From NCBI GenBank assembly GCA_024305405.1, contig JAKNDB010000103.1, positions 1,860,001 to 1,924,000 of the forward strand: DNA of 64,000 nt, given 5' to 3'. Below the pieces are notes generated by a model. It worked only from the letters and a program-made list of their open reading frames with translations, ran no database searches and was not told the DNA's origin. Of this stretch, positions 39,611 through 51,100 are shown one piece after another. Source of the DNA: Dirofilaria immitis. Taxonomy: Eukaryota > Nematoda > Chromadorea > Rhabditida > Onchocercidae. Position numbers and translations under genes: made by a program. Each line of letters opens with the position of its first letter. Position 1 is the stretch's first letter.

Positions 39611-40035
39611 CTACTAATACTACTATTACTATTACTACTACTACTACTACTATTGCTACTACAACCACTACTACTACTACTACTACTACTACCACTACCA
39701 CCACTACTACCATCACTACTACCACCACTACCACCACCACCACCACTACCACTACTACCACCACTACCACCACCACTACCACCACTACCACCACCACTAC
39801 CACCACCACCACCACCACCACCACCACCACTCACCACCACCACCACCACCACCACTACCACCACCACCACCACCACCACCACCACCACTACCACCACCAC
39901 TACCACCACCACCACCACCACCACCACTACCACCACCACCACTACCATCACCACTACCACCACCACCACCACCACCACTACCACCACCACCACTACCACC
40001 ACCACCACTACCACCACCACTACTACTACTACCTA

Positions 40036-40095
<60 letters not shown>

Positions 40096-40178
40096 TTAAT
40101 AGTATTACTAATACTATTAATAGTATTACTAGTATTAGTAATACTATTAATACTATTACTATTACTATTAATACTATT
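39524..40178. repeat. Composite ATT/CTAT/ACT/ACC microsatellite, about 650 bp
   Basis: The array starts as ATT-ACT units, passes through a CTAT tetranucleotide block (about 39558-39609), then ACT units. A long ACC-rich core (about 39690-40020) follows, then ACT units again (about 40020-40095), then ATT/ACT and AAT-ACT units. All open frames through it (poly-Thr, -Pro, -Val, -Gly and so on) are artefacts. The minus strand of the core is (GGT)n and could form two-layer G-quadruplexes. Confidence 0.95.
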
Positions 40179-40512
40179 ATTACCACTTTCATATTTATTT
40201 CAAATTGATTAATTATATATAAATGGTATTGCCTAAATTTTTTAAATATTTTCTAATCTTGAAAGAGAGATAGCGAGCGAGACAATATGTAAATATAATT
40301 CAGGCTATGATCATTAAAATTTTGCACGAGACAACTGTCTTTCTTTAAATTTATTTTGTTGATCATTGATCGTTTGTAAGTATTTTACTTTTTAATTTAA
40401 TTTAACGTTGAAAATATTTGTTGCAAAAAAACAGATACTTTGAAATATTTATTTATTCATTTACTTAACTTATTTTATAAAGCTAATTTTCTCTTACATT
40501 TGACCTTGATCT

Positions 40513-40558
40513 CATCATCATCATTGTCATCATCATTATCATCATCATCATCATCATG
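40513..40558. repeat. (ATC)n microsatellite
   Basis: Interrupted ATC units. Confidence 0.9.
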
Positions 40559-41200
40559 TTAAAGGAAAAATGAAAAAGAAAGAAAGAGAGAGAGAGAAAA
40601 AAAACGAAATTATTTGAACATTTCATTCAACTTGTCAACAATCAAAAAATTTTTGGTAGTATTAGTAACATTGAGTTAAATAAAATGAAATACTAATAAT
40701 AATAATAATAATTATAATAGTAGTAGTACTAGTATAGATATTGTAATATTCAATACACAATACATAAATATCATGGTATTATAATGATAATCACAGGTAA
40801 GGAAAAGGATCGGATAGATGAAATTATTCGTTGAATAAAGAAATATGACTTTTTTTTCGGATAGAAGAGAGCATTTTCTTTGCGACAAAATTGTCAATCA
40901 ATCATATCAAATATTATTCGTTTTTTCCTGACCCGTATTTCTTATATGTCAACGATAAATATGATCGTTGTTATTATTCTTCGATAAATATGATTATCGT
41001 TATTATAACAGTTGTAGTTATTGTTATTACTATGATTGATATTATTAATTATCGTTAATGTTATTATTATTTAATTTCACCAACATTAACACAGTCGAAT
41101 TATCAATAGCACAATTTCTCTATTATAATTAACTTTTTAATTTTTTTATCATTTCATTTTTATCATTTTATTGTTATTTTGGAGGAAAAAAATTTTTTTC

Positions 41201-41226
41201 TTTCGCATAATATAAATTATGCGAAA
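41201..41226. repeat. 11-bp inverted repeat (hairpin)
   Basis: TTTCGCATAAT at 41201-41211 is complementary to 41216-41226 across a 4-base loop. Confidence 0.85.
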
Positions 41227-41763
41227 ATAATTTTTTCTACTGACATAAATTATTCGATAAATTGATAGCGATTAATTATTTTGATATGGTATAATTCAAA
41301 TAGCCATGAAATAACAATCAAACGAATCAAAATATGTCAAGAAGATTTCTAGCTAAGATATACATTGAAGAATGATAATCATGTCTTAAGAATGTTTTGA
41401 AACTATACATCAAAATGAGCCAATCATGATAAATTGTTGTTCTTAATGTTTAACATTGTTAAATTCTGCTTATCTTACAGTTATCTAACTTAAAGAAAAA
41501 AGAAAAGACTTAATCTATCAAATCAAATTGAATATTAATGAAGAATTCAAGTGAATGTCTGTCAAAAGTCTTCAGAGAATATAATTATTATATATGAAAA
41601 TTGTGTAATTTTAATATTTTCTTTTCTTACCAATGATGATAATTTCCATCCAATTTTCAAAATATCCATTGTGATGAAATATCTATATTACGGTACGCAA
41701 TACTCTAACAATCTACTCTTATAAATTACTGTTGACCTTGTGAAGAGAATATCTATGAGAATA

Positions 41764-41765
41764 TA

Positions 41766-41803
<38 letters not shown>
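41764..41803. repeat. (AT)n microsatellite
   Basis: About 20 alternating AT units. Similar shorter runs lie at 38121-38148 and, inside cfi-1 intron 4, at 47586-47612. Confidence 0.9.
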
Positions 41804-41805
<2 letters not shown>

Positions 41806-42239
41806 CTTTCAAATTATTTTAATTAAGCAAATAACAATAATATAATTCCAAAATAGCAATCTGAAATTAAATATAATATTTTCTACAAATTAAATTTCTG
41901 TTGGAAATTTTCCAAATTTATTGAAATTTTTAAATTGATAATTAAATTTAATACACAAAATAAAATATACTTGATAGCTTTAACTTCTAATACATATAAT
42001 AAGATAATAATATATAGGTTTAATATTATTAATGATACTATTCCTATTTATTTTAAATTTTTTTATTAATTACATAATTGATTCAAAGAATTAAATTTAA
42101 TGAAAATTTATCAATGGATAAAACTGAATAGTTAAATTTTATAAATACAAAAATTCTTAATAGTTATAGAAAGAGCTAATTTAAATTAAAAAAATTTAGG
42201 ATTCATTAAAATTTTAATTAGAATCGTAAGGATGCAATC

Positions 42240-42485
42240 GATTTTAAAGGTTATTTGCCTATTATAGCATGAATGTTATGTACCCAATTTGACTTGACCT
42301 TTATTATTAGTGGCCATAAAACATTCATCATCTGCAAACAAAAGGAATATTTGCCCATATTGCCATAAATGGAAGATGCGGCCGTTATAATCCCGGCTTC
42401 AATCGAATTATGACTCCCTTATGATGCTTTTGTTATACTTTCTTCCGGGAATCGGACTCTCAAAATGCCATTTGTTATCCTTTTC
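42240..42485. promoter_or_regulatory. Extended less AT-rich island upstream of cfi-1, possible enhancer
   Basis: About 245 bp with markedly more G and C than its flanks and no credible open frame. It contains GGCCATAAAACATTCATC (Hox-type TTTATGGCC on the other strand), TGCGGCCG, TAATCCCGG (K50 homeodomain-like) and the palindromic TTCCGGGAA at 42443-42451 (STAT-like). It lies about 3.1 kb upstream of the cfi-1 start. The enhancer role is inferred from position and composition. Confidence 0.4.
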
Positions 42486-42795
42486 ACCCTCAATATGTTT
42501 GTTATATTATTTTATTATGCAAAATATTTCCATATATTTTTGCCCTTTCAAAAAATAATCGTTATTAATATTAATAATAGTAATAATAACAATGATAATA
42601 ATATTAATATTAATAATATTATTATCACTAACTAAATTGTCATTAATCTATTTTGGTTTTAATTAATTTATGTCTATCTTCTGCATCATTTATATTTATA
42701 GATTTAAATTTTGTATTCATGAAAACACTTAAATGAAGAAAAAGTAGTACTATGAAAATTTGAAAATTGAAATATTTCAAAATGACAATTAGCAT

Positions 42796-42829
42796 TAGTA
42801 TGTTATGAAAATATTTTCATAACATACTA
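42796..42829. repeat. Perfect 34-bp palindrome
   Basis: A 17-bp arm (TAGTATGTTATGAAAAT) is followed with no spacer by its exact reverse complement. Long loop-free palindromes are normally unstable in replication, so this one may be young. Confidence 0.95.
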
Positions 42830-44839
42830 CATTATTTATTAATTTATAAGATAAAATAATTTTATTAGTTATAGCATAAATTAATTTTTATTATTAAATA
42901 ATAACTTTTCATCTTTAATGATGATTTAATTAGCAATTAGTAAATCATTATTTTAGGGCAAAAGTGTTTTATTTAAATCAAATTATTATTCAATTTTCAA
43001 TATTTTCTGATTTTAAAATTTAGTATTTTGCTTATTCAATTTTTTTTAAATTTAGTATTTAATCATTTTGTTGCAAATAAAATGATTAAATCAATTTCTT
43101 TCCCTAAAATATCAATTTATTGCTTAGAAATATATTTAAATTAATTGTGGCTAAATATGCGAATATTTCTAACAGATTGGTATTTTATTATTATATCACA
43201 TCGAACAAGTAAACAATTTATCGAATCAAATATTATTAACTTTCATCCATCTGTTTGATTTAACAAATGTTGAACAATATAGGATGGAACTTTCAAAATT
43301 CTCATTATCCTTATAATTTATTGCAATTGATAGAAATTTATTTGAAAAGTTTTTTTTTCTATTCCAGTTCATTATGATTTTTAAATTGATTATTAATTTA
43401 TAAATATTCAAGCTTATAAATTATATTTTATTTATAAGATAAGTTTTAATTTTATCATTTTTATCGTTTCATTCTTCTCGTTTTCTAGTTTTTCTTTCTT
43501 TTGAAATAGAAATTTTTTATTTTGATAATTAATCATTTTAGTATTGATTATTATATTCCCATATTTTTTAGATTTCCTTCTCAAATGAAGGCGTATCAAA
43601 TTATTTTAGAAACTTTTAAACTTTTTTCATTTTGTAAGATTTTTATCCCAATATATTTATTTTGTTGTTCTTGAAATAATTTTTGGAAATTCTCGACAAA
43701 AATATAAAAGTTTTAGTTATCTTATAAAGTTTCTGATGTTTGCTTGTAATTTGATTTTTGATTATTCTTTATCCCGAAGAAAACTTTTTGTTTTCCAATT
43801 ATTCGATGTAAATAATATTCGATTAACGGAAAATATTTGCTATTAGATTGCTAATATTTGAAAAATTATCACATTTTCCAGTTTATAAAATGATAAATAA
43901 AAATGATATCGAAATCGAGAGATATTTATTATCTCTGAAACAGCATTTAATCAATTAATCATTTAACAGTAGCAACGAATGTGCAATATTATTTTCATTT
44001 TTTCAAAATTTCATCATTTCATTGGTTTCATCCGATTCGATTAACAATTAAGATCTTAAAAGCAAAATCTATTATGAAATTAAACAAACTCAATTTAAAA
44101 TTTTTGAGAAATAAAATTTAAAATTTTTTTTTGTTTTGAAATTTGATTAAATATTAGGATATATTGATGAAAGTGTGGCAGTGTCATTGTAGCTAACAGC
44201 CTTATCATATATCTTAAGCATTTTCAATCATGTTATAACAAAGACAAGACAAGAGTTTATTTTTTCATTTTTGATTTAAACAATTTTTCTTCAACAGATT
44301 ATCATTCGAAAATCCTTCAGGAGCGAACTTATAAAAATCATCATTGAATTAATCCATTATTATTATCTTATCATTAACTGTAATATGTAATCGATAACAT
44401 TTTGCATTATTTTTGCAAAATTTATTATCATTTATTTCATAATTATTACTATCTTTCTTTGATCTCTAATGAATTTGTGCATTTCTGCTTTATTTTAAAG
44501 TGTTCTGTTATTACAATCTTTATACTAGCTATTGCCATAATCATTTATTTTTCTTACTCTTCTCATAACTATTATAATTACTGTAATTGTTATAATCTAC
44601 AAAAAAAAATTTCATATAATATAATTATTTATAATTTGGTAGAAATTATTGAAAAATAATTTTTTCAAATTGTTTTCAATATTTATTTTTTATTATTTTC
44701 ATTTATTCGTCATAATATTCCTAACTATCACTGTCGAGCTTTTATTATCATTATTAGAATTTATATAGTAATAACTATCATAATCATAATCGCAATCATA
44801 GTCATAATCATAATCACAGTCATCATCCAACACTTATCT

Positions 44840-45040
44840 TTCTGCAGCAGAATTTATGATAGCACCTCTGACGGGTGGTTCGATTTGATGATTATTATAG
44901 AGATGCTCAGAGAGAACAAAGCTCCACCCCGACCATTCAACCAATCATATGCTTCATATTGCAATCCTGCTCTATCCTCTGATCGGTCGGTCCATCCATT
45001 CATCCTTTGCCCCCTCCCTTCATTCAATACTACAACCACT
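44840..45040. promoter_or_regulatory. GC-richer island just upstream of cfi-1, candidate promoter or enhancer
   Basis: This patch sits 0.5-0.7 kb upstream of the cfi-1 start. It includes CTGACGGGTGG, CCACCCCGACC, a CCAAT box within CAACCAATCATATG, and CGGTCGGTCC. Open frames on both strands are short and unspliced and look incidental. Confidence 0.4.
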
Positions 45041-45540
45041 ATTATCACTTCGTTTATCATACTATTCTCATACCAATCATTATTCGTTTATCGTTTAGCG
45101 TAAACGTTCTGATTTGCTGGATTAATTTCTGGAATGAGAAAATATAAATTTAAACTATTGATCATTTTTATTTCCATTTTCAGGATTGATAAATGTACTT
45201 CATACTGTATTATTAATAATATTTCTAGGATTAATTGTTTTCATTTCATTCAAGAAATTCTTTGAAAAGAAGAAAAAAATTAATTATGAAAAAGCTATTA
45301 ATAATTTGAAATAGTTTATTATTTCATAAAGACTATTTTACAATAACAAACTTTTAGCATATTTGTCTAATTTTTCTTTCGTAATATACAATAATATTTT
45401 AATATAAAATATCATATAATGCTTTTTTTCCTTTTTATTAATACAAAATATTATATAATATATTATTTTAATTTTATATGAATTATTAAGTGATTACAAT
45501 AAAGAAAAATAATAATTTTAAAAAATTTATTAATATGACA

Positions 45541-45550
45541 AATATTTCAG
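45541..45550 (+). promoter_or_regulatory. Acceptor site in front of cfi-1 exon 1
   Basis: AATATTTCAG ends 25 bases before the ATG at 45576. It may be a spliced-leader trans-splice site or the acceptor of a 5' UTR intron; the sequence cannot tell which. Confidence 0.5.
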
Positions 45551-45575
45551 TTTGATTTAATTTGAATGCTTCGAT

Positions 45576-48118
45576 ATGTCGATAGCAATGGAAACAACGC
45601 CTGCATCGGTATCTTCAGCATCCGGTGATTTAAATTCTGATAAGACTTTGGATCAATCACAACATGCATTACCGATGCAATTATCCTGTAGTGCCTCATC
45701 AACTCCACCACTGCAGAATGTATCTGAACAATCCGGTGTTTTGCAATCTGATTTAAGTACTAATCTATCAACTATTCTCAATGCTTCAAAAAATAATGAT
45801 GTAATTCATTTTCAACACTATTGGTTTTCCTTAGATCAAAAAGCTGTATCAATACCTTACTTTAAAAGTAACTTTTCGCCGATCGTCTATCCTAAAATGA
45901 TTTATAATCGTAAAATTATTACCAAAATTTCATCGACTTTGAATAATCAAAACATGAATGAATATTTTTGATAGCTTCCTAAAAACTTCTTTTGAGGTTA
46001 AATTTTCGACGATTAATTATTTTTACTTTATTACATTTATTTCTCTGTTTGATTGAATCTATGATTTAATAAATTTTTGCAATTTTTCGATAAATAGAAT
46101 TGAATTTTTTCTTAGAATTATTTTAATTTACAAGATAAGAATAGATTCTTCGTGATATTTTTTCTTTCATAATTTCTAGAAACTTTAGATTAAAAGTGGG
46201 AATTCACCCGTAATTGATGATGATGCAAATTCGATGTTAGAGCGCGAGCTTGAAGTTCAACAAAAAGCCTTTCAAAGGTTTACTTCCTCATTAAACGGTA
46301 CGATTTAATTATATTTCATCGAAAATTTTTCAATAATACTAAAATTTGATTAAATTTGAATAGCAATAGAATAATTCAAGTTTATTTATTCAGTTTGCAA
46401 AACAAATTTCCATCTCATTGATTCTTATTTCTTCTCAAAATTTATTTTTTTATTTATTTTGGATTTGAAAATAAAAATGATTTCTATTAGATAAGAAATT
46501 CTATTATTCATTCATTTTTTTAACATTTTTTTCCATAAAATTTAATCATGCCTTAGGAAGTTTATACTTGTAGATCTCAGATTTCGGTCAACATTTCCAA
46601 TTAATGTTTTTCCACCATTTTTGGCTGCTCTCCAACAAAATCCCTTAACATTACATAATCAATTCGCGGCAGCTAGTAGTAATCCGAGAAGTTCCGGTGT
46701 ATCACCTGGTCTTGATGATGAGGATGAGAATGAGGCACTGGCAAGCACCGAACCAGAAGATTTGACTATTAAGTAAAATTTGTCCGATTCTTTTTTTTTA
46801 CTCATTTCTATCTTTTCTCCTAATGAATATAAAATTTATTGAAATCGATTTACTCAATAATATAAAAATAATTTATCAATTTCCTTTCATTTTATTCATT
46901 TTCTTTAGAAGAAATAAGTTGACATTGACTTTTTTTTTTAAATTTATTTTTATTAAATATAATTTTTGGAATTGATAAGTTTTTCGTGTGTTAAATAAAT
47001 GTAAATTTATTGAAAAGAAATTTTACAAAAATAATATGAACTTTCTTTAACTTCAAGCTTTCGTAAAGAAAAAAAGGAATGTCTTACGGGAGCTGGTGGA
47101 AGTACTGGTGATGATAATGCGGATTCAGATGCTAGCGGACAGCAGAATTGGTCATATGAAGAACAATTTAAACAAGTAAGTATTTATGAGCTATTTTAGC
47201 GAAGTTTTTGCATTGTATTTTTTGAAAGTTTGACATTTAATTTTTATCAATGATAAGTTTTGAAAAAGTGGTAAATCGTTGATTGAAAGATTAATAATAG
47301 ATTATTGCAACTTAGGTATTCAATTTCGTAAAAATATCTGAGTTTTTTTTAAATTTAAAATTGTTAAAGTTCGTATTCATCTTGTCGGGAATCTAATTTG
47401 TATTTTAGTTTATCCATTCGTCTATCTTTCCGCCTGTCCATCTGGCAATACCTGTTAGATTAAACAGTTGTGCATTATATTATTTAGCAGCAGTTTTAAG
47501 CTATAAGAAAGCAAAAAGCAAAAGGCTTTCTTATCTTAAAATGAAATGTGATCTTCTTTTTTTTACTATTATACCTACAAATATATACTATATATATATA
47601 TATATATATATATTTGTATATTTCTATATTTAAACTCCTAAAATTTACTTATACATAAACATATATGAATTCTTTTAATTATATATTTCTTAATTCTAAA
47701 ATTTCTATTTACGATATGTAAAAATTTTTAGATTTTTATTCATATTATTTTGAAATTTCGAAATTTTTAATGTTTATTATCTTAAAATTTATCCAATTTT
47801 TTTATTCATTATAATTCAATTTGTTTATTTAATTATTAAATTAAAAAAAGTTTTCATTGCATACTTTTTATATATAAATATTCATATATAATATACATAT
47901 ATATAATATAGCTATATGTTATCATATCTCTTTGAAATGATTGCATTTTGCTTAAGAATTTTTCCATCACATCTCATTCATACATAACTGTTCTTTAAAC
48001 TAAAGAATGGATAAAATTTCAAAAATTTGTTTATTTTAAAAATTTAAAAGTTGGAAAAATTTTGTTAAGAAAAATTAATCTTCTTATCCCATCATTTTGA
48101 CTAAAACCAAAAATTCAT

Positions 48119-48179
<61 letters not shown>

Positions 48180-51100
48180 AATGATGATGATGATGATGTC
48201 AGCGATGAAAAACGAAATTTTGTTTGTCTCAAAATGTAAAACGATTTGTAATGTGAACAATTAGATTGAATTAGACGAACAGAGAAACAAACAGAAACGA
48301 ACGGATGTAGCTAAATGAAGGATAGAAGTTTTGGAAATTTATTTAGATAAATAGAGATTAAACCTGAGCCTGAGCCTAAGAGAATCATGTAGCCCATTTA
48401 TCATCATTCCAATCTTCTCTCTCATTCTCTCTTCATCTATTCTTCTTGTCCAATCTACAACAGGATAACTCGAATGGAAACATTTTTGATGGAATTAGAT
48501 GTCTGACAACAGCGTACGGGAAAAAATAAATCGACCGCCTAACAACTGTTTCAATTTCATTTTCGAACTAAATTTTTGTGTTACAATCCGTTCCAAAACT
48601 TATCATATACACAAATCAAACTTTGCATAATTATCGGAAAAGCTTTTTAAAAAGAAAAAGAAGAAAAAAAAGAAGAAACTAGGAAAAAGAATTTAGGATA
48701 AAATATTGTATTTAAAAATTTTTTCTCTTATAAAAGCTAAAAAGTCCATCAATATTTTTCCTTGGAGCATTATAATCATATTTAAGATATTATGTTTGTT
48801 GATTGAATAATATCATTTTTATGATTTGATAAAAAAATATTACGATAAGCGCTACTATAAGCTTATCATTCAACACAAAATTACTTATCTTTTTATCATT
48901 TTATTTTTCCAAAAAAAATCAGACTTTTTTGGCTTAAATTCATTAATTAATTTGCATTATTTCCCAGAAAAACAACCTATGAAATTTATTTTTTCTTTTA
49001 ATTTTTAAATTTCAATCAAATGATACAGTACCGTTTGATAGAATGAAAGGAATGTGGTGGGCGTGGCTATACGTGTTCTATGTCTCAAAAACACGTGACC
49101 ATTCATGATTGCTTGTTGTCTAATCGTATTTCTTGGAAATTTAATCAAAATTTGATCTAATCAAAATCGGAATTAAATTATTTTAATTTAATTTTAAATT
49201 AATAACAAAAGAGATTAATTTCCTAATGCATATTATTTCATTTTATTTATTTTGATAATAATCGAATTATACAAAATCGCAATTGTTATTAAAATTAATT
49301 TTTAATTATTTTATTCTCTTTTTTCTAAAAAAAAAGAAAAAATAGATCGCATGAATTTGACTGACATATTGACTTCTTCTTATCGATTCTTATATTCTTA
49401 AAAATGCACGTGACTTTTTAAACAAAACTTTTCATTTAAATTCAAGTTGTTCAAATAATATTCGGTACAAAATTCGTCAATTTGGAATTTAATTTTCAAT
49501 CATATATATATATATTTATATATATTTATTTACCGTATATCAGAAATATTTTAGAGATAACCATTGGAATGTTTCTTTTATTTTATTTGAATATATTCCA
49601 TTTCAATGTTTATTTTTCTAAATTTTTAGATTTTAATTTTTTCAAGTTTATTAAAATGTTTTATTTTGTCAGGCTAATTTTAGTATATTGATTATTACTA
49701 TTTTAAACAAAATTTTTAAAATTCGACATAATTCTCCAAAATTATATAAAATTTTAAATACGTTTTATCATATTATTTATATCCTTTAAAGCCCGGTGTT
49801 GCAAAGATAATTTTATCAGTAAAATTAATTTATTTTAATTGTATAGCATAAATCATTGACTAATATATTTTAAAGAAAAGTAATGATTATGAAACATTGC
49901 ATTTGCCTTTTATTGTCTTCAAATAATTTCAATTATATTTGATTCCAATAAAAATTTATCAATTTTATTTTAGAAGAAATGGTATGATCAATTTTAGCGC
50001 GTTTCCTAAGTAATCTAATTACTGTAAACTGATGAAGAAAAGATTCATTCTTATCATTTCATGATACTGTAATAATTTAATAATTTTTTTATGATGATAA
50101 TGATAATTTTTTAACAAATTTGATAGTGACATTTCTTCATTTTTTTCAAAGGCCTTATATAAAAAGAGCATATGTTAATTTTTTGTGAAGTTTTAATCTG
50201 ATGAAATTATAAATGAATTTGCCTTTATACCTGTATTCTACGAAAGAATTTATCGAATAGATAAACTTTTTATTTTTTTTTTTGTAAATTAAGAATAGTG
50301 AAACATGTCAATACATACTGTAATTTCTGATGTTATATGGTAGCTATTCAGCTAATGTGATATAAGGATAAATGAAACGAACAGATGCGATAGAGATATT
50401 AGAAAAGGCAAGTTTGAATTAGTGTCCCATTTCTGAGAATATATTATAGAGAATTATAATTATCTAGAAAATATTTCAGAAAGAAATAAGCTTAACGGAA
50501 TTGATAGAGAGTTTAGAAGGATGAAGATAGGTTGAAAGAAGTTTATAAATAATCTTAGATTAATTGCATATGAATGAGTCGCAAGAAGTTCTGGATTGAA
50601 CTTCAGAAATCTTAGTATGCCTTATATTGCTATTTGATCCCCTGTGAATTGCTGATGTAGATATGAATATGAGATAGGAAAAGATGGGATAAATAAATGC
50701 ATATGGCAGCTAATGGACGAAGTTCAAAAATAACACCGACATTTTAATGCAAGTTAAATTAAAGAATTTAAAATAAAAGCTTGAAAACATATATCTGATT
50801 GATTCATAAAAAATTTTTCTTTTTTAATTCAATTCAATTCAACTGTACGGAGAAATGGATTGCGAAAATTTGTTGCTTAAATTATCTTATTTTAAGACAA
50901 ATTATCCCATGAGCTTTTTCAATCTCTATATTGCTTCAATATATTTCTTTTTTGAAAAGATGAAATTTTTAGATTTTAAAAATTTTCAGTCTATGTACAT
51001 TTTTCATTTTCTAACCTCTTTATTATATATTCTCGATTGTCATAAATAAACAAACTAACTTAACTACAATTTAGAGATATAATTTGAAATTTTATTTTTA

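Noticed and set aside
39600..40192. Long open frames encoding poly-Val, poly-Thr, poly-Pro and Gly/Ser-rich proteins on both strands
   Set aside because: They are translations of the ACC/ACT microsatellite, whose period of three removes stops in every frame; no splice or start context.
44165..44205. MicroRNA of the miR-34 family (TGGCAGTGT seed)
   Set aside because: The seed-like word is present but the rest does not match miR-34, and the flanks do not pair with it; a partial stem leaves the seed in the loop.
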